Source of the DNA: Vibrio chagasii
GTDB lineage: Bacteria; Pseudomonadota; Gammaproteobacteria; Enterobacterales; Vibrionaceae
Length of the DNA stretch: 64,000 bases
NCBI GenBank assembly: GCA_041879415.1
Contig: CP090851.1
Span: 1,612,001 to 1,676,000, forward strand
Reading direction: 5' to 3'
Numbering within the stretch: position 1 is the stretch's first letter; every line of letters starts with the position of its first letter. The translations under genes were made by a program, and so were the position numbers. This document shows positions 46,574 to 56,054 of this stretch, one piece after another. Under the pieces are notes generated by a model. It was not told where the DNA came from. It searched no databases and worked only from the letters and a program-made list of their open reading frames with translations.

Positions 46574-47290
46574 ATGAACAAACTATTCAGATCACCAGCA
46601 GTCGATTGGCCATTTAAGTTTGCTCAAAAGCTTGAACGTGCCCAGGATGAACGCTTAAAACAGTTCTACAGCCAGCCTCTTCCTGCGCCTGATACACCGC
46701 TTTCAGAGGTGATGTTCTTAGCGTTGGATTTCGAAACAACCGGTTTGAATCCTTCCAAAGATGGGATCATCACCATAGGTTTGGTGCCATTTACTCTTAA
46801 CCGAATCTACCTTCGACAAGCAAGGCACTGGACGTTACGCCCAAGGCAGAAGCTAGAGGAAGAGTCAGTGGTAATCCACGGCATTACCCACAATGACATC
46901 ATCGATGCGCCAGATCTTGATGAAGTGTTGGACGAAGTATTGCAAGCGATGGCTGGCCATATTCCCGTTGTTCACTACCGCCGTATTGAGCGAGATTTCT
47001 TAAACAACGCATTGAAAGTGCGATTGAATGAAGGCATCGAATTTCCGGTGCTGGACACGTTAGAGATTGAGTCTCAGATCCAGAACAAACTGGCTGGCGG
47101 CTTATGGAATAAATTAAAAGGTAAGAAACCAGGCTCGGTTCGACTTGGGCAAAGCCGTCGTCGATACCACCTACCCGACTACACGCCACATCATGCGCTT
47201 ACTGATGCCATTGCAACCGCAGAGTTGCTTCAAGCACAGGTTGCTCATCACTTTTCGCCTGATATGCCGCTGAAGAGTTTCTGGTTGTAA
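46574..47290 (+). CDS. DnaQ-family 3'-5' exonuclease
   Basis: The 238-residue protein has a DEDDh exonuclease domain from about residue 45: ExoI FLALDFETTGLNP, ExoII VHYRRIERDFLNNAL and ExoIII HHALTDAIATAELLQ with His five residues before Asp. An N-terminal ~40-residue stretch (LERAQDERLKQFY) is outside the domain. Proteins of this kind resemble the DNA polymerase III epsilon exonuclease but are stand-alone. It follows the cNMP/CBS/DUF294 gene by 5 bases, a pairing seen widely in gammaproteobacteria. A terminator follows. Confidence 0.88.
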   Translation: MNKLFRSPAVDWPFKFAQKLERAQDERLKQFYSQPLPAPDTPLSEVMFLALDFETTGLNPSKDGIITIGLVPFTLNRIYLRQARHWTLRPRQKLEEESVVIHGITHNDIIDAPDLDEVLDEVLQAMAGHIPVVHYRRIERDFLNNALKVRLNEGIEFPVLDTLEIESQIQNKLAGGLWNKLKGKKPGSVRLGQSRRRYHLPDYTPHHALTDAIATAELLQAQVAHHFSPDMPLKSFWL

Positions 47291-47318
47291 CGGTTCTTAC
47301 AAAGCTTATCACTATTAA

Positions 47319-47348
47319 AAAGCCCGCTATATCTCAATAGCGGGCTTT
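47319..47348. terminator. Bidirectional terminator between the exonuclease and yiiM genes
   Basis: AAAGCCCGCTAT pairs with ATAGCGGGCTTT across a 6-base loop, with A and T runs. Confidence 0.88.
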
Positions 47349-47366
47349 CTCTATCTAACGACTGGT

Positions 47367-48059
47367 TTATACCGCTGTAGGTCCAACCAAGCGCATTTCC
47401 CAATCTTCGACTTTACCCGTTTCGAGGCGGCGAGCAACAAGCGCTCCCCAAGACTCAACCAATGGCAATTGCGTCATTTGACTTAATAAGTCTTTATCTA
47501 AACTACCTGTAAAAACGGCACCCATGATACGAGCAAGCGACCAGTCAGGATAAGGACGTTCGCACAGTATGATCTCATCACCTGCACCTATCTCGCCCTC
47601 TTCTAACACTCGGAAGTACCAACCGGTTCTGAGTGTGTCTTGCAGTCTGTGCGCCATATCGTGTTGGTCAAAGCGCACATTGAGCTTCCAACAAGGCATG
47701 CGCCCTTGCGATACTTCCAACAAAGTAGAGCCAATACGGATTTTATCTTTTAAGCAAATCGATTGTTCGGTTACGCCACTTGAGCTGATGTTCTCTCCAA
47801 AAGCGCCAGCTGATTGAAAAACACCTTTGTCGCCCAGCTCCTGCTGCCAAACTTGATAGTGTTCACTTGGATAGATATGAAGGGCTTTCTGAATGCCGCC
47901 ATGAAAACGCGGATCACCTTGCTCATCATTGGTAAAACCCAGCTCCGTTGCGTGTTGACGCTCCAACAAGACTTTTTTGTTGATGGCACTTTTTGCACCA
48001 TGTGCGAAAGCAACCGTTTTGCCTGCCAATACATTGTTAACCACGCCTAACTTCTTCAT
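47367..48059 (-). CDS. yiiM: MOSC-domain protein YiiM
   Basis: The 230-residue protein has a MOSC domain (about 25-170): DPRFHGGIQKALHIYPSEHY, GAFGENISSSGV, and the conserved Cys in QGRMPCWKLNVRF, followed by the YiiM C-terminal 3-alpha domain (PYPDWSLARIMGAVF). E. coli YiiM and its relatives use molybdenum cofactor to reduce N-hydroxylated bases such as 6-N-hydroxylaminopurine. It is a lone gene on the minus strand, convergent with the exonuclease gene. Confidence 0.88.
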   Translation of the reverse strand: MKKLGVVNNVLAGKTVAFAHGAKSAINKKVLLERQHATELGFTNDEQGDPRFHGGIQKALHIYPSEHYQVWQQELGDKGVFQSAGAFGENISSSGVTEQSICLKDKIRIGSTLLEVSQGRMPCWKLNVRFDQHDMAHRLQDTLRTGWYFRVLEEGEIGAGDEIILCERPYPDWSLARIMGAVFTGSLDKDLLSQMTQLPLVESWGALVARRLETGKVEDWEMRLVGPTAV

Positions 48060-48125
48060 ATCTCTCCCTTCTTGTCTAAATCTTATTATTGTTTCTTGCG
48101 AGAATATTGCCTTTTACGACCAGTA

Positions 48126-48368
48126 CTAACGCTCGCCTAATGATCTAAATATCGGAATCGCCGCCAACACTTCAATATTTTGGTCGGTGCTTTTGAGGTA
48201 GCGAGTCTCACTATCAGAAACCAACACATGACGCTGATAGCCCTCTTCGATTGGAAACTTAGCTAATACGGTATCGAGTGATGTTTCACACTTGCTGCGG
48301 TCGATATTCTCTATATCAACTTTAAACAAAAGCTGGTTCTGTTTGGATATCTCTACTTGAAAGCGCAT
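48126..48368 (-). CDS. Small hypothetical protein
   Basis: From ATG 48368 (AGAGGA 7 bases upstream) the product has 80 residues. It begins RFQVEISKQNQLLFKVDIEN and has a central segment (TSLDTVLAKFPIEEGYQRHVLVSDSE, given in part as VLAKFPIEEGYQ). It is hydrophilic, without signal peptide or membrane span. Two further in-frame ATGs lie 6 and 21 bases upstream, but their spacing to the Shine-Dalgarno is poor. I do not recognise the family. Confidence 0.55.
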   Translation of the reverse strand: MRFQVEISKQNQLLFKVDIENIDRSKCETSLDTVLAKFPIEEGYQRHVLVSDSETRYLKSTDQNIEVLAAIPIFRSLGER

Positions 48369-48454
48369 ACGCATATCCTCTCGCTTCATTCTATTTGCCG
48401 AGCATGATAGCCTAGGGTCGCCGCGTCAGAATAGGGACATAAGGACACTTAACC

Positions 48455-49267
48455 ATGCTAACCCGCCAAATCGATTCTCGTACTGGAGTTGTCACCTCCA
48501 ACAAGATGATGGCCGCCAATCCAAATTCGCCCGCGCTCGTTAAGACTATCGACATGCCGAAAGGTTACATCGATGCGATGCACCAACACACATGGCATCA
48601 AGTGATCTTTCCACTCAAAGGTTTGCTACAAACTCAAACAGAACACTATCAACACCTTGTGCCGCACACTTCAGCTTTGTTTGTACCTGCCGGTATTTCA
48701 CATGAATCTATCGCATTGAGTCATACCACGTTTGTTGGTATTTACCTTAACCCAGCCTTTGGAACGAAGTATGACCCAGAGGTTCGAACGATTGCGCTGA
48801 CTCCCTTTCTAAACGAGTTATTGCAAGAGATTCGCAGACAGTGTGAGGGATTGGCGAGTGATGAAGAAGTGTCTCGCCTACTGTCCGTATTGCACGACCA
48901 AATAATGAAAGACAACGTACAGACATTTCAGTTGTTATTGCCACAAGACAGACGTTTGAAGTTGATATTTGAAGCCCTCACTGATGAGCCAAATTTAGAT
49001 TTGTCGCTCAAAGCATGGGGAGAAAAAGTAGGTGCATCCGAGCGAACCTTGTCGCGATTATTCGCGAAAGAGTTCAACACCTCGTTTCAGCTGTGGCGCC
49101 AACAAATACGACTAATTTACTCATTGTCCCTGTTAGACGAAGATGACTCAATACAAAGCATTGCTGATCAAGTGGGTTATCAAAACGACTCCTCTTACAT
49201 TAAAGCCTTCAAAGCAACTTTCGATGTCACGCCACAGCAATTTCGTTTGAACAGTAAAAGAAGATAG
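48455..49267 (+). CDS. AraC-family transcriptional regulator with cupin domain
   Basis: The 270-residue protein has an N-terminal cupin-type sensor (about 25-110; HQHTWHQVIFPLKGLL with cupin His) and a C-terminal AraC double helix-turn-helix (about 165-268; LSLKAWGEKVGASERTLSRLF and SIQSIADQVGYQNDSSYIKAFK in part, ending FDVTPQQFR). Such regulators often control efflux or catabolic genes next to them, yet no divergent partner other than the 80-residue gene is present. The ligand is unknown. Confidence 0.88.
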   Translation: MLTRQIDSRTGVVTSNKMMAANPNSPALVKTIDMPKGYIDAMHQHTWHQVIFPLKGLLQTQTEHYQHLVPHTSALFVPAGISHESIALSHTTFVGIYLNPAFGTKYDPEVRTIALTPFLNELLQEIRRQCEGLASDEEVSRLLSVLHDQIMKDNVQTFQLLLPQDRRLKLIFEALTDEPNLDLSLKAWGEKVGASERTLSRLFAKEFNTSFQLWRQQIRLIYSLSLLDEDDSIQSIADQVGYQNDSSYIKAFKATFDVTPQQFRLNSKRR

Positions 49268-49304
49268 CCAGTGTTACAGATAAGTGTTTGCGAAACTAAA
49301 AAAG

Positions 49305-49333
49305 AAAAAGAGGAGCCGTTAGCTCCTCTTTTA
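49305..49333. terminator. Bidirectional terminator between the AraC-type gene and serC
   Basis: AAAAAGAGGAGC pairs with GCTCCTCTTTT across a 5-base loop. Confidence 0.88.
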
Positions 49334-49357
49334 AATGTTTAATCTCGGGTAGACAGA

Positions 49358-50452
49358 TTAAGCGTATTTCTCTTCGAAATCTTTCATGAAGCTTACAAGC
49401 GCTTGTACACCTTCTAAAGACATCGCATTGTAAAGCGATGCTCTCATGCCACCTACAGCTCGGTGACCTTTCAGCGACTTAAGACCTGCAGCGTCAGCCA
49501 ATTCTAAGAACTTCGCATCTAGCTCAGGTTTCTCAAGTTGGAACGGTACGTTCATTCTTGAACGGTTTGCTGCGTGTACTTCGTTCTTGTAGAAATCAGA
49601 ATCGTCAATCGCATTGTAAAGTAGTGCTGCTTTTTCTTGGTTAACACGCTCCATCGCTTCAACACCGCCTTGAGCCTTCAACCATTTGAAAACAAGACCA
49701 GACAAGTACCAAGCGTAAGTTGGTGGCGTGTTGAACATAGAGTCTTTTTCAGCAAGCACTTTGTAGTTAAGAATGCTTGGCAATACGTCATTTGCAAGAT
49801 CCAGCAGATCATCACGTACGATAGCGATACAGATACCCGCAGGGCCAATGTTCTTCTGCGCACCCGCGTAGATAACACCATATTGAGACACATCGATCTT
49901 GCGAGACAAGATGTTAGATGACATATCAGCAACAATAGGTTTATCGGTTTGTGGTAGCTCACTGATCTCAATGCCATCGATGGTTTCATTCGGGCAGAAG
50001 TGAACATACGCTGCTTCAGGATCGATTTTCCAGTCTTTTGCTGGAACCACAGCGGCTTTACCATCGACTGTTGTTTTTGCATTGAACACGTCGATTTCAC
50101 AGTACTTACTTGCTTCAGCAACTGCGCTTTCAGCCCAGTAGCCCGCATCAATGTAAGTTGCTTTTGTTGCATCACCAAGAAGGTTTAAAGGCACAGCTGC
50201 GAATTGAGCACGAGCGCCCCCCTGACAGAACAGAACTTTGTAGTTGTCAGGGATGTTCAGAAGATCACGTAGGTCTTGCTCAGACTCATCAGCAACTTTA
50301 ATAAATTCTTTGCTGCGATGGCTGATTTCCATAACGGAAGTGCCTAAACCGTTCCAATCAATGAAGTCAGCTTGTGCTTGTTTCATTACTGGCTTAGGCA
50401 AAGCCGCTGGGCCAGCACTAAAATTGAATACGTTATCTAATGTAAGTTCCAT
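49358..50452 (-). CDS. serC: Phosphoserine aminotransferase
   Basis: From ATG 50452 (AGGAGC 10 bases upstream) the product has 364 residues and begins [19 protein letters not shown], in line with SerC. The PLP Lys is in [14 protein letters not shown]; other marks are [16 protein letters not shown] and [11 protein letters not shown]. It makes 3-phosphoserine in serine synthesis and acts in pyridoxal phosphate synthesis. An in-frame start at 50512 would add 20 residues that do not align. It is transcribed after the DUF945 gene, but a terminator separates them. Confidence 0.95.
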   Translation of the reverse strand: MELTLDNVFNFSAGPAALPKPVMKQAQADFIDWNGLGTSVMEISHRSKEFIKVADESEQDLRDLLNIPDNYKVLFCQGGARAQFAAVPLNLLGDATKATYIDAGYWAESAVAEASKYCEIDVFNAKTTVDGKAAVVPAKDWKIDPEAAYVHFCPNETIDGIEISELPQTDKPIVADMSSNILSRKIDVSQYGVIYAGAQKNIGPAGICIAIVRDDLLDLANDVLPSILNYKVLAEKDSMFNTPPTYAWYLSGLVFKWLKAQGGVEAMERVNQEKAALLYNAIDDSDFYKNEVHAANRSRMNVPFQLEKPELDAKFLELADAAGLKSLKGHRAVGGMRASLYNAMSLEGVQALVSFMKDFEEKYA

Positions 50453-50518
50453 GGGGATGATTGCTCCTGCTAAATAATAACTATGCAAGTAATACCATGT
50501 TTTACTCAACATAAAAAC

Positions 50519-50547
50519 AACAAAAGAGGTCTTATGACCTCTTTTGT
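50519..50547 (-). terminator. Terminator after the DUF945 gene
   Basis: CAAAAGAGGTC pairs with GACCTCTTTTG across a 4-base loop; the minus-strand tail TTGTTG is T-rich. Confidence 0.8.
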
Positions 50548-50615
50548 TTCGTACAGTACAAAATCTTTAACTTAATGCGCTAAATTGCCCTATGAGTATT
50601 CTTGCCTACTCAGTT

Positions 50616-51878
50616 TTATTGAACAAAAGCCGGCATAAGTAGTGCAATTAGTGGAATTTCTTGTCCATTTTCAAACACTAGGTTTCCATTTTTTAGGTCA
50701 GCGCTGATTTCGTAACCCTCGTCCGTTTCTTTGATCATTTCCATCACGATCAACTCATCGATACCTTCACGAATAAACGGGTACTCTTCTACAAGCCCAT
50801 TTGAGAAGCTCGAGTGAAGATTACCCGTTAGTGCAGGCATAATCATTGAAGGGTTACTGCTGATGTTTTCTGTACCTTCAGGAACACTCACCAACCACTT
50901 CGATTCAAACTGGCCTTTACCTAACTCTAGTGAAATGTTGTTCATTGAAAGGTCGAAGCCCTTAGCAAACAGAATGTCGATGAATGGGATGATCTCAGCA
51001 ACGTCTTCTTGTGTAAGAACAGGGTTAGACTGGTAAATCTCAAAGATTTTTTCAAACGACTCACTGTCGAGTTTCGACATTTCGAAATCAACGTTTAAGT
51101 TGTTCACTTGCCCTTCGCTCGTCTCGATATTAGCGATATCCAGTTTAAGATTGCTACGTAGACGCTTAGTCGCTTCATCTAGGTGAGATTCAAAGTCATA
51201 GGTTGAGTTCTCGATAGTCATGAATGGCTGCATTGCCGAATCTGAAATCAAGAAACTATCGATCGTGAAGTTCTGCGTGCCTAGCCAGTAACCTTTAGCT
51301 TGTTGGCCTGAACCCGTACCTTTTAGGTTTGACAGTGTCACCTCTTCACCCGTTTCAAAATCGATTTGAACAGAAGGGATAGAAAGCTGGTAATCCACTT
51401 GGCCCAACACAGTCGCATGACCTGTCAGATTCGATTTAGTGATAGACACAGATGTGCCATTCTCATCAGTACCTTGATGATTGAATTGGCTTAACTCGAA
51501 GTCGAAATCCGTATTGCCGTTCAGCTCTGTGCTCGTCGTTAAGGTCAGTGGCAGGATGTCTGCATTGTCTAACGTCGAAACAGCGTTAAGGCTAACCAAA
51601 CCATGGCTAACCGCACTGTTAATGACAAACTCACTTGGTAAGCCATCAATCGCAAGCTGTTCTTTTAGATTTTCATCCGTCACAGTGATGCGAGTGGTTA
51701 CATTAGAAGAAAGGTAACCCCTATCGTACTCAACGATCTCAGCTTGAATGCTCGAATTGTTAAGTTTTGCAACGCCATCAGTAATCGCATTTTGTCCAAT
51801 TTGTCCAACCGCTAGAGGCCAGCAAAGAGCCAATGAGATTGCGCCGCCAATTGCGCCAATTTTTCTTAACTGTTCCAT
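50616..51878 (-). CDS. DUF945 (YdgA-like) envelope protein
   Basis: The 420-residue protein has an N-terminal signal or membrane anchor (about 6-27; IGAIGGAISLALCWPLAVGQIG) and a long periplasmic part with repeated beta-type segments, including VEYDRGYLSSNVTTRI near residue 52, which is a family mark. E. coli YdgA is a membrane-bound envelope protein of unclear function. The last 30 residues (LKNGNLVFENGQEIPLIALLMP) fit the family's C-terminal end. It is a lone gene between terminators. Confidence 0.82.
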   Translation of the reverse strand: MEQLRKIGAIGGAISLALCWPLAVGQIGQNAITDGVAKLNNSSIQAEIVEYDRGYLSSNVTTRITVTDENLKEQLAIDGLPSEFVINSAVSHGLVSLNAVSTLDNADILPLTLTTSTELNGNTDFDFELSQFNHQGTDENGTSVSITKSNLTGHATVLGQVDYQLSIPSVQIDFETGEEVTLSNLKGTGSGQQAKGYWLGTQNFTIDSFLISDSAMQPFMTIENSTYDFESHLDEATKRLRSNLKLDIANIETSEGQVNNLNVDFEMSKLDSESFEKIFEIYQSNPVLTQEDVAEIIPFIDILFAKGFDLSMNNISLELGKGQFESKWLVSVPEGTENISSNPSMIMPALTGNLHSSFSNGLVEEYPFIREGIDELIVMEMIKETDEGYEISADLKNGNLVFENGQEIPLIALLMPAFVQ

Positions 51879-52062
51879 GAGTTCTCTTTCTACATGTGTT
51901 TGTTTTTTTTCAGTCTAACCCATCAGTCGCAAACAAGAAACATTGAGTTAAATCAGTCTATTGCTCGATACTTCAAATCACTCAGCAAATTAACGGCTAG
52001 CTCTCATCCTTAATCTGCGGTTCTTGCTAGGCTAGAAGCGTTGCGACTACTAAGGGAAAACT

Positions 52063-54006
52063 GTGAATCAATACGCTGTTATCTGTTTGGACAATAATCC
52101 AGTTAGCATCGAGCGAATACGTACGGAATTAGCTCCGTTGTCTTGTGTGTTCGATATCTACACTGCCGAGAACATTGAAGATGCGCACCACGCATTGGAA
52201 GACATCCACGACAATCATCAAACCGTTGCTTTAGTGATCACTCACCATCACTCTCAGTTCAATGGCGTGCAGTTTCTTATTGAGCTCGAGCAGTTACCTC
52301 ATAGTAATACAGCGAGAACGATACTCGTCAGTGCATCGTCAGACATTCAATCCATTCTAACTGCGGTAAACGAAGGCAGACTTAATCACTGCTTAACCAA
52401 ACCGGTTCAAGATCAGGTTCTCTTCAAGTCAGCACAAAAGGAACTGACCTCTTTCGTTATCCAATACGATGCGGAAAATCTACTGTCATACAGTGATGCA
52501 TTAGATCAACAGCGCTTACTAAGAGCTCATATAGAGCAAAAGATTCAATCTTTTCAATCAGGCTTTATTCACGATTACCACCAGCTTTCAGACAATGCGC
52601 TCGCTGAACGTGTCTTTAATGCCTTGCAAGAGGTCTTCTCCAAAGATGATAAAAACAAAGCAATTCGCGATTACTCTCCAGAGCACTTATTAACGGTTGA
52701 AGGCGAAGACAATCGCTTCTTATGGTTGATCATTGAGGGTGAAGTCGCCCTCTATAAAAAAGATGAATTAGGACAGCAGCGAGAAGTGGTACGTCACTCT
52801 AAAGGCAACATCGTTGGTGGAATGTCATTTGTGACGGGCGAGCCTTCTTTCTCTACAGGGATCACTCTGACCCCAACTCGAGTTATTAAACTTGATAAAG
52901 AGAGTTTTGCTCAGGTGATGCATTCCAATAATACTTTGCTGCCTTTGTTTACTAACCTACTGCTCCGTCATTTTAATCGCCGCTTACAACGTAGTATCAC
53001 CAACAAAATCAAGCTTCAACAAACACTTGAATCATTGGAGTCTGCACACCAGCAATTGATTGAAAAAGAGAAAATGGCCATGCTTGGGCAACTTGTCGCT
53101 GGTGTCGCGCATGAGCTTAATAACCCAATAGCGGCAATTATGAGAAGTATTGAAACGCTATCAGAGCATCTAGACCAGATACTGGGGCAGCTATCGGTTC
53201 CTCATTCTAATAAGGGAACGGAGGTATTAGCGTGTTCAAAATTAGCCAAACCTCTCTCCACTTCTCAGGAGAGACAACTGGTAAAACATTTAGCATCAAC
53301 CATAGATGATCGTGCCCTCGCAAAAAAAGCAGTGAGATTGAACTTAAGCCAAGATGTTAAGGTTCTAGAGACCCTAAAAGAGTCCCCTGTAGCAGGTAAA
53401 GAGTTACTCAACGACTTGGAGCATTACCATTACGTCGGCAACTCTATCCGCTCCATTCAAGTGTGTAGCAAGCGCATTGCCGACATGGTTAAGAGCCTAA
53501 AAAGCTATGCACGTGAAGACGATGAGCTTCGCCATTACACAGACATTCACGAAGGCATTGAAGACACTTTAGTGATCTTTGAAAACCGCTTGAAGCACCA
53601 TCAAACTGAAAAGCACTACGACACCAACTTGCCACCTTTGCTCTGCCAATCACTGGCGTTGCAACAAGTCTGGACCAACCTTCTTTCTAACGCGCTCGAT
53701 GCCATTCCAGAGCGAGGCAAGGTTTCTATCTCCACTTCACAACAGACTAAAGACAATCAAACGTTTCTAGTGGTACAGATATCAGACACTGGCATTGGAA
53801 TCGCTAAAGAAAACATTCATTCTATTTTCAACCCTAATTTTACGACCAAAAAAGAAGGTAACTTTGGTTTAGGGATTGGGTTATCTATTTCTCAACAGAT
53901 CGTTTCGGCCCATCAAGGATTTATTTTGGTGGAGTCTGAGGTTGGAAGCCACACTCACATGCAAGTATGGCTGCCGTTCAAACAAGAAGGAGCACCTCAT
54001 GAATAA
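52063..54006 (+). CDS. Sensor histidine kinase with degenerate receiver and cNMP-binding domain
   Basis: This 647-residue protein starts at GTG 52063 (AAGGG 6 bases upstream). Domains in order: a receiver-like domain (1-125) whose phospho-acceptor position is Thr 60 (VITHHHSQFNG) instead of Asp; a cyclic-nucleotide-binding-like domain (about 200-320; RFLWLIIEGEVALYKKDE); a coiled coil; a HisKA domain with His 350 (GVAHELNNPIAAI); and an HATPase domain (NLLSNALDAIPERG, FGLGIGLSISQQIV). There is no membrane span. The downstream response regulator overlaps it by 8 bp and is its likely partner. The degenerate receiver should be unable to accept phosphate in the usual way, so it may act as a fixed interaction domain. 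Confidence 0.88.
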   Translation: MNQYAVICLDNNPVSIERIRTELAPLSCVFDIYTAENIEDAHHALEDIHDNHQTVALVITHHHSQFNGVQFLIELEQLPHSNTARTILVSASSDIQSILTAVNEGRLNHCLTKPVQDQVLFKSAQKELTSFVIQYDAENLLSYSDALDQQRLLRAHIEQKIQSFQSGFIHDYHQLSDNALAERVFNALQEVFSKDDKNKAIRDYSPEHLLTVEGEDNRFLWLIIEGEVALYKKDELGQQREVVRHSKGNIVGGMSFVTGEPSFSTGITLTPTRVIKLDKESFAQVMHSNNTLLPLFTNLLLRHFNRRLQRSITNKIKLQQTLESLESAHQQLIEKEKMAMLGQLVAGVAHELNNPIAAIMRSIETLSEHLDQILGQLSVPHSNKGTEVLACSKLAKPLSTSQERQLVKHLASTIDDRALAKKAVRLNLSQDVKVLETLKESPVAGKELLNDLEHYHYVGNSIRSIQVCSKRIADMVKSLKSYAREDDELRHYTDIHEGIEDTLVIFENRLKHHQTEKHYDTNLPPLLCQSLALQQVWTNLLSNALDAIPERGKVSISTSQQTKDNQTFLVVQISDTGIGIAKENIHSIFNPNFTTKKEGNFGLGIGLSISQQIVSAHQGFILVESEVGSHTHMQVWLPFKQEGAPHE

Positions 54007-54496
54007 GTACTTAATTTTATGTGTCGATGATGAACCAGAAGTGCTCAATAGTGTGCTTCAAGATTTAACCGTGTTTGAAGAAAACTTTATCGTTGAGGGA
54101 GCTGAATCAGTAGATGAAGCAAAACAAGTCATCAAAGAGATGGAGCAGGACGGCATTAAGCTTGCGTTGATCTTATGCGACCACATCATGCCGGAAAAAA
54201 CAGGTATCGATTTTCTTATCGAACTTAACCAACACGATTCTACAAAGCCTACGCGCAAGCTGCTGCTCACCGGGCAAGCCGGGCTTGAAGATACGGTAAC
54301 TGCCATTAATAACGCGGCCCTCGATTTCTATATATCCAAACCTTGGCAAGGCGACCAACTCAGAGACACCATAACTCAGCAGCTGACCGACTATGTGATT
54401 GCCAATGATAAACAACTACTGAATTGGACTTCGATTCTAGATACAGAGCGCATCCTAACCTCGATGGCAAATAAGCGCACAAGCTTTGGAGAGTAA
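53999..54496 (+). CDS. Response regulator, receiver domain
   Basis: From ATG 53999 (AAGGAG 6 bases upstream) the product has 165 residues. It is a full receiver domain with acidic pocket VDDE (9-12), phospho-acceptor Asp 61 (LILCDHIMPEKTG), Thr in LLLTGQAGLED and Lys in FYISKPWQGDQL. About 40 residues follow with no DNA-binding or enzyme domain that I can name. Its start overlaps the kinase stop by 8 bp. It probably works through protein contact. Its receiver is closely related to the degenerate one at the kinase N-terminus, pointing to a duplication. Confidence 0.88.
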   Translation: MNKYLILCVDDEPEVLNSVLQDLTVFEENFIVEGAESVDEAKQVIKEMEQDGIKLALILCDHIMPEKTGIDFLIELNQHDSTKPTRKLLLTGQAGLEDTVTAINNAALDFYISKPWQGDQLRDTITQQLTDYVIANDKQLLNWTSILDTERILTSMANKRTSFGE

Positions 54497-54789
54497 CGCT
54501 TTCGATTAACGTTTGAAGGGCAATGAGATAAACAGCAGTCAATATACGACACGAACAGACACATATAAAATCTGGATGATTCACTTGTCCAACTTTCTCA
54601 TTTGCCCCAAAACATGAGATCTCTGTAGCAGACTGGCCCTTAATTTGTTTATTTTTTAACTAAATGATTAAGGATTTACATTTTAATGGATTACTTTTCC
54701 GTGAGTTAGATTAAACTGTCTCGATGTTTATGGTTTGCCGATTTCTCTCAAACCAAAGGAATTAACACTAATAAAGGTTTACGGTCGTT

Positions 54790-55332
54790 ATGCGCAAAAT
54801 ACTACTTACTACCGCTATGCTGTTGGCTTCAAGCCAAGCGCTAGCTGTCGAAGAACAACCACAAGTAATGAGCAACTTCAGCTACGATTACTTCGAAGCA
54901 CGTATCGGTGCTAGCCCTGTTACATTTGGTGGCGCGTTCAGTAAGTCAATCCACCCGAATGCTCACGCAATTGCACGCATTGATTCAGAATTTGAAAGTG
55001 ATTTCGACTCTGCTGTTGGTCTTGGTTTCCACGCTCCAATTAACAACTGGGCAGACCTAACAGGTGAAATGCTAGCGCGCATCGTTCAGCCTGAACACAC
55101 AAGCTCTACTGACATTGGTATGGAAGTTAACATTGGTGTTCGCCAATGGCTTGGTCCACAACTAGAAGTTGGTGGTAAAGGTGGTTACGTTTCTATCGAT
55201 GACAACGATGATTGGATCGGTTCTGTTTACGCACGTTTCCACTCTACAGAGCTATTCTCTATTGGCGCTGAAGCTCGTATCAACGACTTCTACGGTGATC
55301 AGCTAATGTTCACAGCTCGCTTCAAGTACTAA
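54790..55332 (+). CDS. Exported beta-barrel-like protein
   Basis: The 180-residue product has a signal peptide (RKILLTTAMLLASSQALA) and then strand-like repeats with Gly and aromatic residues (SYDYFEARIGASPVTFGGAF, VGLGFHAPINNWADLTGEML, IGVRQWLGPQLEVGGKGGYV), ending LMFTARFKY, an outer-membrane type C-terminus. The size fits an 8-strand barrel. Strong biased codon use suggests good expression. The role is unknown; a double hairpin and terminator follow. Confidence 0.7.
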   Translation: MRKILLTTAMLLASSQALAVEEQPQVMSNFSYDYFEARIGASPVTFGGAFSKSIHPNAHAIARIDSEFESDFDSAVGLGFHAPINNWADLTGEMLARIVQPEHTSSTDIGMEVNIGVRQWLGPQLEVGGKGGYVSIDDNDDWIGSVYARFHSTELFSIGAEARINDFYGDQLMFTARFKY

Positions 55333-55402
55333 TACTTAGCTGACGAGTTCGAACCTTTGGGTTCCAAGAGAATACTTAGCCTCTTTCGTTGAGGCAGAAA
55401 CA

Positions 55403-55432
55403 AAAAAACCGAGGATTTATTCCTCGGTTTTT
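55403..55432. terminator. Bidirectional terminator after the barrel gene
   Basis: AAAAACCGAGGA pairs with TCCTCGGTTTTT across a 5-base loop. A second small repeat GCCTC/GAGGC lies just before it. Confidence 0.9.
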
Positions 55433-55472
55433 ATTTATAAACTGTAACTTCAAGCATATAAGGACGACTTCT

Positions 55473-56054
55473 TTAGTGGCAGCTCTTTAGTAATTGCTGC
55501 TTGCGTGGTTCTTGTAATAGTTTCCAGTGGATACCATCAATCGCACCCGCAAATTTCCAAAGTAGTTTTAGGTCAACATCGTTTCCGTACGCTTTGCGAA
55601 CCTTATTAAATACTTCTGGTGCGCCTAACTGCATAAACATAGAAACATCGTCGACACCCGCCTTTTTCACCATGCGCTCTAACGTAAGCTGCATGTTAGG
55701 AAGATCTCTTAATCTACGGCTAGCAGATGACTTCTTGAAGCTGCGCTGCTGAATTGAATTATCGATAGAAGTACGAATAATGCTATCCAATTCAGGATGT
55801 TCGCATGTGAACAGATCAGTAATATCGTAGTAGTTTACGGTTGCTGTTGTCTGTTTTTTCACATGGCGATACTTTTCACAATCAAGATCTGCCAGTTTTT
55901 TATCTAATGACTTGCCACCTCTAATGAATAAACAACCTTCACTCAATAAGGCAAACATAGCGTCGTTTTGAAAGAGGCCAATACCTCCGAACATAGAACG
56001 TTTTTGATGCTCACCAAATTGATTCACGTAATTAATAAATGCTGTCTCGGTCAT
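55473..56054 (-). CDS. tfoX: TfoX/Sxy family competence regulator
   Basis: The 193-residue protein has the TfoX N-terminal domain (FGEHQKRSMFGGIGLFQNDAMFALL, with KRSMFGGIG as its mark) and the C-terminal domain (LPNMQLTLERMVKKAGVDDV, LGAPEVFNKVRKAYG). In V. cholerae TfoX is the chitin-induced switch for natural transformation and type VI secretion. Vibrios also have the paralogue TfoY; the location near serC and panP-hexR speaks for TfoX, as I recall from V. cholerae. AAGGAT stands 9-14 bases before the ATG inside a small stem TTGAT/ATCAA. Confidence 0.85.
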   Translation of the reverse strand: MTETAFINYVNQFGEHQKRSMFGGIGLFQNDAMFALLSEGCLFIRGGKSLDKKLADLDCEKYRHVKKQTTATVNYYDITDLFTCEHPELDSIIRTSIDNSIQQRSFKKSSASRRLRDLPNMQLTLERMVKKAGVDDVSMFMQLGAPEVFNKVRKAYGNDVDLKLLWKFAGAIDGIHWKLLQEPRKQQLLKSCH

